Assembly (NCBI GenBank): GCA_900642245.1
Contig: CAAAJI010000005.1
Coordinates: forward strand, 669,894-733,893
DNA length: 64,000 nucleotides
Reading direction: 5' to 3'
Source of the DNA: Fragilaria radians
Taxonomy: Eukaryota; Bacillariophyta; Fragilariophyceae; Fragilariales; Fragilariaceae
In this document: positions 35,156 to 47,964 of the stretch, piece by piece
Numbering within the stretch: the stretch's first letter is position 1
How the letters are laid out: each line of letters begins with the position of its first letter
Notes under the pieces: model-generated
Told to the model about the DNA's origin: nothing
What the model saw: the letters and a program-made list of their open reading frames with translations, nothing else
Databases searched by the model: none
Position numbers and translations under genes: made by a program

Positions 35156-38100
35156 TCATTTCACCGATAAATGAAGACTTTGAAGTCGATCCCTTAAGCT
35201 GATTAGAGTCGAGTCTGGTGATAAGCTTTGATATGGCTTTGCTATTTTCAACTTTTCAATTAGCTCGAGGAGACTGCTTTTCTGCTCTTCTGCGCACAAA
35301 GCCAACAAATTTGAAAGACCTTCAATAAAGATGTCGATCAAATCCACCTTTATGTCGCGAACCCTCTGCACAAGTGAGGCGATTCGAAATAGGGTAGCTG
35401 ACCCGTATTCAGACAAAGATACCGCAGCGTCTTTTACTGAAACTCTCACTAGCAAAGCAACACATTCAACCAACTTATGCATTAGTGCAGAATTCGAATC
35501 TTGTAGATGAGTGTTCTCGATCATGTTCATGCAACGCTCTGCTGCATGAAGCAAACTTCGAGGTAAATGTGCCTGGCACATTTCTGTAAGGACAGTGACC
35601 AAAAATTTCACATCTAAGTTGGAGCCAGGAACGGTGCTCATCTCAATAAGTAATAATAAAAGGCGTCCCTTCGTCTTGAGACTATTTGAGTCATGATTTC
35701 GGCGAAGTGCGCGAGCATACGATGAAAATTGCATGGTACTCAGTTGTGTCAACTCAGAATAGGGTAGAGAAAGACCCATTTCTTCAATCTCCTTTGCAAC
35801 AAACGCACCGAATGTGCATTGGCTTAAGTTACAATTATTGTCTCCATTGGAAGATGAAAGAAAATCCTCCTCTCTGATAATTACTTCCAACGCTTCCTGA
35901 GGGCAAAGAATTGCAGCTGTCTTCAACGCACGATACCTCATGGCAAAAGTTGCAGCAGTTATTCCCAAGTCATGCGTAGTGCACGATGTGACAGAGTTTA
36001 TGGACGAAACGATACTCCTTTCTTTTAATATTCTTGATGATGCGAAAACAACACGGAGCAGTTCCCTACCATGCTCAATGACAAGTGAATCATGATTAGA
36101 TTCACGCTTTGGAACTTTAGACAGGAGACCCCTCCTTCGTTTTTTTATCTCCTCGCGGCTAGTATTCGCACCTAAGATACTGTCATTTCCAAAATTGCCA
36201 TTCAACGAAGATTCCTCGTCTTTGGGATGATAATCCTCAGCAAATGACATTACAAAGGCAATCCGAAGTGCAGCTCTAGAGCAATCAAACTCGGAAATTT
36301 CTCGTGCACATCCTAATGTGTTGAGTGCCGAAGGCTCTTCTTCACGTGTCACAAGTCTAACTTGGAATTGATCTTGAAGAGTTGATCCGACGTCTTCTGA
36401 CCATCCGTGATGGGCATCTTCGATTCCGTTGAGATCCATGATAAAGTTGACAGTTTCATCCTCATCTTCCTCAACACTAACTGGTAACGATGGAGCCTTG
36501 GATTTTATTGGTTTCTCTTCAATTGAGGTAGAAATCACATCTCCATGGATTAGCCACCTCCTCGCTAGCCTACGACACGTTGCACCGTGCTGAACATGAG
36601 TGTATTGCTCAGATATATCTTTGCACACTTTATGAACTACAGTTGCCATGTACCTTAGGTGATCTAGTGCAAATGATGTATCAATGGAAAGGCATGCCGT
36701 GGCTGCTATGGCTGATGACTCAGTCAAGAAAAGCTCCAAGAACATATCAGGATTTATATCGGGTCTTTCCCATAATTCTTCATTCAATCGATTGCGTAAA
36801 TCATCTATCATCTGCGAAGCAACTCGAAGATTATCCACATCACCGCATTTGCTTAAGAATAATATACCTTGTACATTTTTTTTATCAGCAAGAATTGACT
36901 TTTGGCTTGAGAGTCGGCGAACCCTTTGAAGCGCGCAATTTTCTTGTGCAGAATAATCCTCCGATGTTGCTCGGCCTGCTTTATGCTCAATTTCGCTCGA
37001 CGCTTTCATAGCGTACTCCAGAGCTAACTCTAGACATCGCATTTTTGCGTCATCTTTCTCATCATACCTGGATGCACACCATTCCATCACTTCAGATTGA
37101 TCCATGGGCGATTTCAATCGATTTATCACAGGGAGAACATCTATTTCTAGATTGGGTAATGGTCCTCCTTTTCTACTTGACAGTTCAAATCGAGCGAGCA
37201 GTGAACGGACATGTATATATCCTACAGGAATGCTCAATGGGATGCAAAGGGGCGCCAAGGCAGTGGCTACTGATGCGTCAGTGTGCTTAGTAAAAAATAA
37301 ATGTAGGGGTGCCAACGGGTCAAACGAATCTTTCGCATGAAGGCCATAAGGTCCCAATACACTTATCTGCATTCTGTTACATCGAATTGACATACAACCT
37401 AAGGTTGAGGATATTGGGGTAAAAAACTTAGGATAGTCTGGTCTGAAATCCAGCAATTCGCCATCAAAAAATGACATGAGCACAGCGAGTGTATCTCGGC
37501 GTCTTTCAATGCACTCAAGCTCTTCCTCAATACTTTTTGGGTCTATATTGAATTTTGAATTTGCAGTGTCTAAAACCTTTATCAACTGTTCATTGTACAA
37601 AGAAAGAAACATGCAATGTCGCTCATAATCTTGAGCAAAAGCAGCATTCTCTTCCAAGCTAAGGAGGGCACTTCTTACGATGAAAGCCCTCTTCATAGGT
37701 GATACAAGATCCTTGAGAGATACGCGGGCAGATTCTTCGCATAACGCTAAATTAAGGCGAATATCACTCGTGAATTCACGACCCTTCCTCGGGCAGCTTA
37801 AAATAAAACCAATATGTTCTTGAGCCACAAATTGCTTGTCAATACCAAAGGACTGCGCAAAAGAAAGTGCAACTCTTCTTGCAGCGTCAGGGTCTTTGAT
37901 CTCATTACAATATGATTCAACAATTGACCTAACCAAAGTTGATGTATAGTTAGTTTCGTTTCGTGACGACCCATCAGCTGTTGTTGAATCACTTGCACTG
38001 TCAAATCGACGGGGTTCAAACTCCACTTTTAGTTGATGCAATACCAACCACCAACGAGTTCTCAACGATAAGCGTTCACACTGATCAACAAATTTTTCTT

Positions 38101-41100
38101 GCTTTTTTCCAGCTGAAGGGAATCTTTTCTAGACTTTTTTCAATGCCTTTCCCGGCCACGATACCAATGTTCGATAAAATCATCATTCTATTGAAGTCTC
38201 GTTTTGTCACAGCACTTGGAAGTGTTCCTTTATAAACTTGAAATGCCCACTTTGTTGGTAACAAATGCAAATAGGAGAGGGCGAGCCCAGAGTCTACTTT
38301 GGGATTCGTAATACCATTCCCACTCCCACCCAAACTTCTCTCAGCAAGAAACTTTAAAGTACTCTGGAAGGATCTTGCAAATGACGCTAGGTACTGGACA
38401 TTTTTTCTCAATTCAGAAAATGAACAGGTTAAAACATTTGCCATCGTTAGGCATCCGATGCGGAGTGCCATAGCGTGTGCTCCTCGCTCAGTTAGGAGGT
38501 AATGAAGCTGCTGGGAGACTTGAAGATCGGAGGATTTCTTAAAAAGAATCAGTCCCATGGAATCAAGGCAGAATGCCACACATCCGACATGGGTCTCCTC
38601 GAGAGGAAGCAATAGCCCATCTCCCACGTACCACTCTGAATGTAAAATAGGTTTCTTAAAGGAAGCCTTCGAATTCGACTCGGATCCTGATAAAACACTG
38701 AAGTAATTTTGATTCCACGATTTCAAGAAGAGGCTATGTCGATTTAGTTCATCTCCAACTCCATTATCAGCCATCATGAGGATGCGATCAATCGTCTCCG
38801 TCACACTTGAAAGTGAAGAAGCACGTGATAACATCATAGATGGGCATGCTGTAAGAACATAATCATGAAGAAGCTGTGAAGCTCCAAGTGTCAACTTCAT
38901 TTTAGATATTACTCCACCTTCATCAAAACTTTCATCACCTTGAGATGCCCGATTGCAATACTTTACAAGGACTGACAGTACAGCTTCAGCTGCGTCACTG
39001 TCTGAAAGATTGCTTAGGGTTCCACTTTCGACCAAAAACTTGACTCCATCGTGACAGGTACAATCATGATTTGTCAATATTAAATTGCAGGCTTCATAGC
39101 CAATGGTTGGAAACCATACTGAAGAAAACTTGTCCGTTCCCACCAGTAATTGTGTCGCTCGACGCGCTTGCTCGAAATGAGACTGAGTATCTTCTCCCTC
39201 CTTACCGAACTTCTTTCGAATAGATGAAATTAAAGAGCAAACAATGCTCGTAGGGACTTGTAAATCGCTAAGTTCTAAAGGTGAAATAAATATGTCATGG
39301 TGCAGCTGGAGTCGCTGAACTCTTTGAAACGAATCCAAAAGATGTTCAAATGAAGTTGACTTAAGTGCATTAGATGAGATGTGCTCTTGAACGGTTTCGA
39401 GCACCAACAATGCCTTGCTAGAGAGGGATTTTGCGTATTCTGCGTCGGATTTTCGAAAATTTGAATCGCGCATTATCTTACAGCAATCGAACAAAGTGAG
39501 TGAGCAAAATTCAAGCACCCTCTCCCACACGCTCATTGCTAACGCTGCTTCATCGGAAAAAATCGCACACATGACGGAGGCGCATGATTCAACAGGTCCA
39601 GAAATTATCGATGATTCAAGGAGCTGAATGCAAGCATCTTCTTTGCTAAGGTGCGTAAATGCGTTGCATAGTGTAAAAGCGTCAGACAAAGCATTCGGGT
39701 ATGCTACGTGGCGACAAACATATGAAAGAAGCTTAATCGCATGTGAAGGATTATCTACTCTGAAAAGTTCCAACGCGGCATCACGTCCACAATAAGAAAC
39801 AACTATGGCATTGATCACCAATAATCGTGTTGCTTCAGTCAATTCGGACTGCATAGTTAAGTCTCCTGCAGCCCAAGAAATCGCATCCCGAGATAGATCA
39901 CCTATACATGGACTCGATGTTCCGCACAAGAGCGCAGCACGGAGAATGGTTAAGGTGATTTTGCATTTCGAAGCGTCATGAATACAGCATCGAGCTATAG
40001 ATGATGCTTCGATGAGCAATGATTGAGTAATGTCGATGGAATCACAAAGTTGATCACTATATTGAATCAAGATATCATCGAAGCTCACTTCAGCATCCCG
40101 ACAAAAAGGTAGAATTTTTTCATGGAGCTGTTCCATTCTTGAATTTTCATTCATCTGATCTCGGGAATAAAGTTTGACCAATTCAAGGGCAAGATATTTT
40201 GTTCCACCTATCTTTACAAATTTACGCAAATCGGCATTCCGCATGCCGAGCTCTACTGCTTTTTGCAAGATTTTAGCATGTCGTAGTTTTATCGCGATGT
40301 CATCACAATCATCTTCATCAACTTGAATTGCCGATTTATGATGCTTGATTGCACCACCTTTCAGTCTTCCCAACTCCAGTATGGTCGGAACTGCTTGTTC
40401 TAGAATCTTTTTGTGCTTCCCGATTGACAGCGGCATTCCAGAGTCACTTGACCTAAAGCTCGTGCCTACTTCAATATTTCGAGGACTCAAAATCCGATAG
40501 TTAGATTCAACAAAGGGACAAAAAGAGGCAAAGCTAGCGAATGCTTTTGCCTTCAGTTGATTCATGGCCCTATGGACGTGAACAAGTAAAAATATGCCCG
40601 AGTCGAGGTCAGGAAATAGAGAATCTGCAGTACGACATGTCCATGTAACGATAATTGGTAGCAACTTATGGTTCACACTCAGACCAGAAATACCTGACAG
40701 TAGAAGTTCGACATAATTACGAGGATTTACGATGCTAGAAGGAGGCAAGGAAACAATAGCAGAAACAATATGTTCAGGTGTCAAATACTTGTTTGATCGG
40801 TACAACGCATTAGCTGCACCAGATAATCCTTCAGTTAGCAATGCTATCAACAAGCCTGAGATATCACGCACGGAATTGAACGGTGTCTCTAAGGGTGCAT
40901 CTTCGTTGTCGAGGAGGACTATTAATGCATCCATTGCTTGTATAGTAGTGTCGATTTTTTGTAGCTTCTCACCGATTCGTTCCATAGCAGTAGGATGTAC
41001 TTCAGCTCCACGAATAATTTGTGATGTCAAACGTAGTGCAAATTGAAATGACTTGATAGTGGGAGCGTGCCAATCCATTACGACATCGGTAGCTCTGAGC

Positions 41101-42401
41101 AAATTAGATACGGCTAATTCATTTGCATCTAAGTTTACTAGAACTTGCAAGCACAGTTGAGCAGTGTTCATTGTTTCAGGTGATATCTTGCCTCCCAGCA
41201 AGAATTCAAGACGCCTTAGAGAAATTTCCGATGGATGAAATTGTGAATAGTCTTGATCATAATGTTTGAGTCTGGCTAGCAAATCCTGAGCATTATCAAA
41301 ACTATTTTGATGCGTAAGAAGGCGAATGCGGCCAACAATATCGTAGGGAGTAAATTCTCTGATCATATCACCACTTCCTAAATATCGAAATGAATAGGGT
41401 AAATTAAGGAAGGCAAGAGTAGAGCAGGTAGTCGGGATTTGAAAAATTAAATGAGGACCATGAATAACCGATTGCCGCTGCTCTTCCTTAATACAGACCT
41501 GAATCACTTGAATTGCATTTCTTGAAACTACAGCAATAGCCAAAGACGCCTGAGGAATGCAGGAACGAAGGGGAGAAAGTAGAATCGGGGAATCATTTAG
41601 ACTCATTTGACAATCAACACTCAATTGATTTACATTATACCAGGCCAGCGATTGCTCATGCTTACTATTGACAATGCAAAAAACAAAGAAGCCAGTATTT
41701 GAAAATGAATGATGCTGTAGAGCCACACCCGCTCCTGGGTGGACGGAAAAGTCTTCCTTCCTGACAAGAGTTACTTGAATATTATCGAAATCGAAAATGA
41801 AAAGTTCTCCTTCATAAGTAATAAGAGCGAATCGAATTGTTCCCATCTCTAAATACGAAGCCTTTATGTGAAGAACATTTTTGATCGGAAAGTTGACGGC
41901 ATTAATGGTCATTTTACGAGTTGCATCTATAACAGTATCGTCTTGATTTAAAGCTGTACCATCGATATTTGAGACAAGAATTATTTGACAAGTCTTGTCT
42001 GATTCTTCGTAGACAGTGATTATAAGAGTGTCTGCGCCTGAAGTTGCTGCAAAGTCAATATTCGCTACCCCTTTGTTTTTGCTGACCATCCGAGTAGCAA
42101 GAATCCTTCCATCTTTCCCTGAGAGTAATGCAACTGATCCCGCCATTGTCGATGCTGCCACTATTGTACCATCCTCATTTGAGGTGATTTGTCCAATAGA
42201 GTGATCTAAAGTGGTTTTCCATGATATCCAATCTTCACCACCGTTCAAGACAGTTCCGAAAATATTCTTTCCTTGGACTAGGGCATGCGAGCACAATAAG
42301 ACATGCTCAGCTTCATCTGCAAATGTACTATCCCAAATATTTTCCTTGTCGTCGCATGGTAAATGTAACAAGCGAAGTGTTGATGGCGAAGACATTGACA
42401 T
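35156..42401 (-). CDS. KNTC1: Large beta-propeller/alpha-solenoid protein, probable kinetochore Rod (KNTC1)
   Basis: Two long open frames join through a 67-nt GT-AG intron (38164-38098; exons 42401-38165 and 38097-35156) into 2392 residues. Without splicing, the first frame would stop after 26 intron-encoded codons. The N-terminal ~350 residues look like a degenerate beta-propeller (SNEDGTIVAASTMAGSVALLSGKDGR type repeats). The rest is helical solenoid. Segments I judge similar to animal Rod are RIRLLTHQNSFDNAQDLLAR after the propeller, and LALELVKLYSRD, then PFCRDAEVSFDDILIQYSDQL, in mid-protein. Rod is about 2200 residues long and, with ZW10 and Zwilch, forms the RZZ complex that recruits dynein and Mad1-Mad2 to kinetochores. 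NBAS, another giant propeller-solenoid protein of the ZW10 system, is the main alternative. The gene structure is firm; the family is moderately sure. Confidence 0.65.
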
Positions 42402-45400
42402 AGATATCTAAAGTATGCTTATCAATAGATATTGACGACAAAGAAAGATCATATAATCTCACGATTTGACCGTTGTTCACTCTTTTCATATTCTTTCACC
42501 CTGCGGGTATTATAGAAAACCGTTTGGTAAGTAAAAATTTAAAAATTCAAACTTAAAAGCAACTGAGAGTAAACCATTTTTCGATGATTTTAACATTGTT
42601 GTAATTTTTTCAAAACCATTTGATGGTATTGACCTTATAAGCAGAGGATTTCGTGTAAAGAACAATATAACTGTTTGAAATATCTTACTTATTGCAATTT
42701 TCATTTCAATGAGTAGTGTGACAATGATGTGATCTATCTGAAAATATTGACATGAATCTTGTCTCTAATTCTTATGGGGAGGTGGAGTGTAACTCAAAAT
42801 TAATGGTTTCAAGTGAGGGTTTGATCAATCCAATGTCTTAAAGGTATACCTTTTAAATTATCTGATCGTCGCCTTACCTATTTCCTGCAATAAAATGAAT
42901 CAATCTTTACTTCGCGAACACAATGATATCCCTTTCCAAAATGAGTCTCAAACCTTGAGTTTTCGCAAGCATGCCAAACAGCTGAATATATTCTAAATTC
43001 TATTTTATCCCCAAAACAAAAAATCTGCGAAGGGGAAAGGGAGGATGAAAGCATAGATGTTGAAATACCACATGACTGCAGGAATCGTAGAAACACAAAA
43101 GCATATGGAATCAACCTTAGGGTGATTAAAACTGGCGCTTAAGAGGAAATATGTGTATGCCGTTTGGGCTTCAAATCACTGTTTGTAACCAAGCAAATAC
43201 AATCTCTCTATTCTTGCGCATGAACAAGGTAGAAACCGTTTCCAAACGATCCATTTGTAAAAAGGCTGCTAAAATATAGAGCTTAAAAAATATGCTAAAA
43301 TATAGAGTTTAAAAAATATTCATAAATCAGATTTTCTTGGCAACATTCGAGATGATTCAGAAGTCGAGCAAAATTGGAAATTCTGTCAACTCCGTAAATC
43401 AGAATAATTAGCAATCCAAATGGCATTTAAAAGTAGTAGAATCAACACTCTAATTCTTAGCCACGCAATAACTAATCAAAGTGCAGAATGTTGGCGGTAG
43501 AGGATTGGCCTGGTGATGTACAAGATTGAATCAGGGTGACATATTGCATGATTTACTTTTTGGGTTTACCAATTTGTTGCCGATCAAAACGTTAGTGAGG
43601 ATGGTCTCTGTCATGCAAATTAAAGAATTTAAGGATCGGATTTAAACTAAAGTAGATAATGATTATTCTCGGAATAGTCAGGTTAAATACATTTATAATT
43701 TTATTCTCAATGTAGTACAATAACATTGAGTATAAGCATGTCAGGAAGGAATATAAAATTGCCACCACTAATGACGTGAAAATGTGAGCGTATAATATAT
43801 ATGCGAGCATACCAGTAGATCTATGCATAGTGCCGAGTGCTTCATGATATTTGATGCTATTACTGGAAACAAGTCTGAGTATCTTCAGCAAATACTACAT
43901 GACCTCCTTCTACATATCTTCAACTGAGCAATAATACAGGAACAATTTGCAAGTAGATTATAGGATAATAAGTCCACTTCATCTCGAGTCTTTCTACAAT
44001 TTCATTAATATCAAATGTTCCCTCAAATGGTCTATCGCTATAGACCACGGAATCTCCGTTTCCTCTTCCAAATTGGGTTTCGCCTTGAAGCACAAAGCCT
44101 TCGTGTCTAGAACAAGCTTGATGACTCGAATCATTTCTTTTGGTCGCCAAACCCATTTAATATCCAAAATAATTATTCTTCAGTTCTTGAATAGTTTCTT
44201 GAATGCCTTCCTCCTACCATTTTTTTCTTGAATAGAGGCACAGAAAATCACCCAAATTCTAAAAAGATGGATCCCAAAGAACGAAAATATAATGACTCAT
44301 TCAAGATACATTTCATGATGGACATGATTTCTTTTTGAGAGTAACTCACGATATCAATCTTCTGAAATGTAGATGATAAGCATTATAGTTCTGAATTTCC
44401 TATCTGGTGACTTTGGCTGTTCTTATAGTGTTAATGAAAAAGAAGTCGTAGTTCTTTTTAAGTTGAGTTTTTAGTGTAATACAACATTCACAGCCTCTGC
44501 TATGCTGTTTTCAACTTAAATAAGCACAGAAGGTTTATTTAATTGAGATCATGGTTGCATCGAGTGTGTCCAGAAATCTGCTCGTAGAACGCAACATAGC
44601 TGATGAGGAAGCTTTGCTACCATGAATAACCCATTTTTGTGACGACCCATTCTAGTTTGAGGAGAGGCTGTAATGACCATAAATCATTTAAATGTAAGTA
44701 CTTCAGTCAGTGCGGTGTTTAGAATCCTCGCAGATTTGGAGAACGAAATGAAAAATGTCAAAAATGAAACATCCAACCAGATGAATGTAGTCACATGATC
44801 AAATGATCATTTATGCTGATTATTATGAGGGTAAAACCATTCTTTGCTTCTTGGCTGCTATATCCTATTGTCATGATGAACTGCTTCTTAGATGCATGAG
44901 AACTTCGTAACCCAACTACTAAATAGTGTCACATCTGATCCGATCGATTCCTTCTTACCACCGAATCCCTCCAGTTTATCCAGCTGGTTTGGATCAGAAG
45001 TACAAACTTGTGTCATTTTTTCCGGAGAATCTAATACTACCAAAGCAATCGAAGTATTCATTTTAGAGCCTAGAAAATCAGTTTAGTTTTGGGTATTGAA
45101 GGTATTGGCATAGCATTCGCCAACTATTTCACATAGAGTGCGAGTACAAGTGTCCAAAATCCCATACCTTGTGTTTGTTCGATAAATGTTTGTGTAAGAA
45201 AATGAAAAACGTCGCTAGGGACATAAATCACAAACTGAAAATATTGATATCGCCATATTGATGCAGTCTAGCCTCGGTCAAATAAGTCGTATTGCAATGT
45301 AAAATAATAGTTCCCCTCCTTATTTTTCCAGCACATGAAACCGAAATGTTGTTTAGATTTTTCATTGTAATCTATAGAATATTTGAAAACGTCTACCGAG

Positions 45401-46249
45401 TAGATGCTATGGAAATTCTCATTGCATTACATGGTTGAGAGCTCTGGCGCGTAAGTTAAATCTTCAATTAAATTCAAATATGCTCAAAACGTTGAAAGTT
45501 TATTGGAGAGTATCGCTTTGCATCCAGAAATGATCTTTCAAGCCTTTTATGCATAAAGTGTACTATCTAATCTCTAGTGTATAACTATTTTAACTGGTAT
45601 TAATAATATGGGTCCATAGCACTTTTGCAATTCTGGGATTACTGTTATCATATTGATGCTTTATTTGTCTTTGTCTCAATTTTTTAAACTCTCATGCAAG
45701 CAAACAATACACAGAATTAAAGTGAACAGAACAATCATATTGTCTTTCCACCAACAGCAAGGTTAGATATGACTTCTTGACAACAACTTTGACTGTACAA
45801 TACCAGCAGCATTCTTTTGCTGTTGCAGCATAAGCAACAGTATTGACCATGACAACAATTACAAATCAGCAGGAATCTGTCTGAAATAAATCAGCTAGTA
45901 CAAAAGTGACAACATCTATCTTTACAGTTTCCTGATATAGATGCTAAATCATTGGGATATTTGAGTCAGTCACAGAGACAGTCCTTTTGCTAGATTTGTA
46001 TATTTTTGAAGACAACAATTTTTGCTTCATCTCATGATTAGCGTTGCAGATTTCTGACCGGGAATTGGAAAATACTCATTTCTTGGCAACGTTAATCCTT
46101 AGCTAAAAAAACGTCTAGAATTTTTTCTCATGGACCAGCTAGAGCAAACGACCTAGCCAGTTCTACAAACTACTACTACTCGCAGATAGACAAAAATTTG
46201 GCGCCAACACAATAATATTTCACATTTTCAAATTTGACATCACAATAAC
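42402..46249. other. Long gene-free spacer
   Basis: This 3.8-kb AT-rich stretch separates the divergent Rod-like and MCMBP genes. It contains a 26-bp tandem duplication at 43268. Open frames such as 43592-43891 minus are hydrophobic but match nothing I recognise. No mobile-element domain was found. Confidence 0.45.
43268..43319. repeat. Tandem duplication of 26 bp
   Basis: Two adjacent 26-bp copies (43268-43293, 43294-43319) start GCTAAAATATAGAG and differ at one position (CTT versus TTT). This is a recent small duplication in AT-rich spacer. Confidence 0.9.
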
Positions 46250-47916
46250 ATGGGAACGATTTCTTTTGATTTATCATCCATAAAGGACAAGATAAAGGAT
46301 GGTCAAATGCAGCTAACTAATGATGAATATGCAATTTTGGAAAAATTGTTAAATGCATCGAAACATTCAAACGACCTCACTCACATGTCGAATGGATTTG
46401 TACGATATCGTGGTATGGTTCAAGACATGATGGACCCAGAATATGTTTTACTGGGAGACACGTTAAGGGAAAGCTCAGCAATTCCTGCAGAAGAAATCCG
46501 TGAGAGGCAACCGCTACTGGTTGTACCAATTCCATTTACCTCGAAATGGACGTGGGACGTCTCGAAGGAAGACAATTTCCCTGTTAACAAGTTTTCGACC
46601 AAACGGGAGCGGGATAAATCAGAGCAGGAATCTTGGTTGCCAAGCAAAAGACTTAATTCCAGACCATCTCATACTTCCACAGATCTCTTTTCTGAAGGTA
46701 CGATGTCAAATTTGACAAACGCCAAATGGTCATGGCCACCTGGTAATATGGGAAGCAATCCTCTAGACATCCCTTTGATCTGTCACTTTTACTACGACTT
46801 TCATGTGGTCCTAAGTTATTGCTAAATGATATTGTAGAAGTGATTGGGCTTATTGAATACCCAGAAGAAAATACTTTGGAAACGGAAAATCAATCACCAG
46901 ATTGCGATTTCTTATCGGAGATGCATGTTTTTGATGGTAATGAGGCTTTCTCGAAAATTACCACTATTCCTCGATTACATGCAATTTATCACCGAAAATT
47001 AGATTTTGATGAACTTTACCAGGGGGGAAATGATACGAAGCTTACATTAGTTCCGAGGCTAACTGAAATGCTTGGTTCTCAAGTGGCCGCAGAAGTAATT
47101 TGGATTTCGTTATTCTCCAAGGCAGAACGACGAGGCAACGATGCAATTTGCGGCAATAATTTGCATCCTATTCGAACTCCCTTTGGTTCTACTCTAGGCT
47201 GCGCCTCCTTCAATCTATTGTGTCTGACTACTGGTGTATGTCATACGGTGGCGGCAGCATTATACTCACTTTTACAATCTGTTTTCCCCGTTGTTGCTCG
47301 TATCAATCTCAAGGAAAAATTCTTAGCTCCGCCCATCAAGAAAGGCCCTCATCTCTTACCTTCACAGCTTCAACTTCCTCAAGGTGCCGTAATTATTGTC
47401 GTGGATGATAGAAATGAGGATGAATTAGACACCAATGGCCTTGTCGAAGTCCTGCAATCTATGGTGTCTCATCATGTTATCCCCTACGGATTCGATGGAG
47501 GGATCCATGTCAATTTTGAAGCTGATTATCGCATTTTGGTCTTATCACCATTGACTCAGAGACAGGACCGTTATTTGCCTTGCACCCTAACTATGACCTT
47601 ACGTCACGAACCGAACTTACCATTCGATTGTTCCTTGCAAGATAAAGATGCTCGAGACATACGATCCTTTATTTCCAGATCACGGAGGAACAATACTTCA
47701 TTAGGTCAGGAGGTTTTGACCATCGCCCAACACGACTTCGTCGATCGTCGTCAAGCATCTCGGGATCATGACAAGAAGAGACTTGACGGTGAAGAAGATT
47801 TCCATCGATGGTTGACAATTACAAGACTTTGGGCAAGAAGCGAGGGACGTTCTGAGGCAACTGAAGATGATTGGAAGAATTCATTATGTTTAGATGATAA
47901 TATGATGAATGCTTAA
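46250..47916 (+). CDS. MCMBP: Mini-chromosome maintenance complex-binding protein (MCMBP), with apparent frameshift
   Basis: The ATG at 46250 opens a frame to a stop at 46825 that carries the MCMBP N-terminal signature FVRYRGMVQDMMDPEYV. The homology continues in another frame from about 46813: PKLLLNDIVEVIGLI, PRLHAIYHRK, CLTTGVCHTVAAALYSLLQS (a degenerate ATPase-like core), NFEADYRILVLS and a C-terminal helix RWLTITRLWARSEG, ending at 47916. Joining the parts requires a net one-base insertion or two-base deletion between about 46790 and 46815. No GT-AG intron of 20 nt or more with the right phase is available there. Joined length is about 555 residues, close to the family norm of 600-650. 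MCMBP binds MCM2-7 and helps assemble and unload it. The rest of the gene looks healthy, so an assembly error or a recent mutation is likely. Confidence 0.85.
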
Positions 47917-47964
47917 GCCAGAAGAAGATAATATGAGGAATGCTTAAACCAAAAGAAGATAATA
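47896..47964. repeat. 31-bp tandem repeat across the MCMBP stop codon
   Basis: Copies at 47896-47926 and 47927-47957 read GATAATATGATGAATGCTTA and onward with three substitutions between them. A third partial copy (GATAATA) starts at 47958. The first copy encodes the last residues of MCMBP (DNMMNA) and its TAA. The second copy lies in the 3' UTR. Confidence 0.9.

Noticed and set aside
38098..38164. Two separate genes at 35.2-38.1 and 38.1-42.4 kb
   Set aside because: The downstream frame has no good start context, and a 67-nt GT-AG intron joins the frames in phase into one protein of the size expected for Rod.
43592..43891. Hydrophobic 99-residue frame on the minus strand
   Set aside because: Hydrophobic translations arise easily from T-rich sequence. 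There is no family resemblance and no gene context.
46805..46815. An 11-nt GTGGTCCTAAG segment in MCMBP that starts with GT, ends with AG and would restore the frame
   Set aside because: It is shorter than any spliceosomal intron I know of, and every other intron here is 58 nt or longer. A plain indel is more likely.
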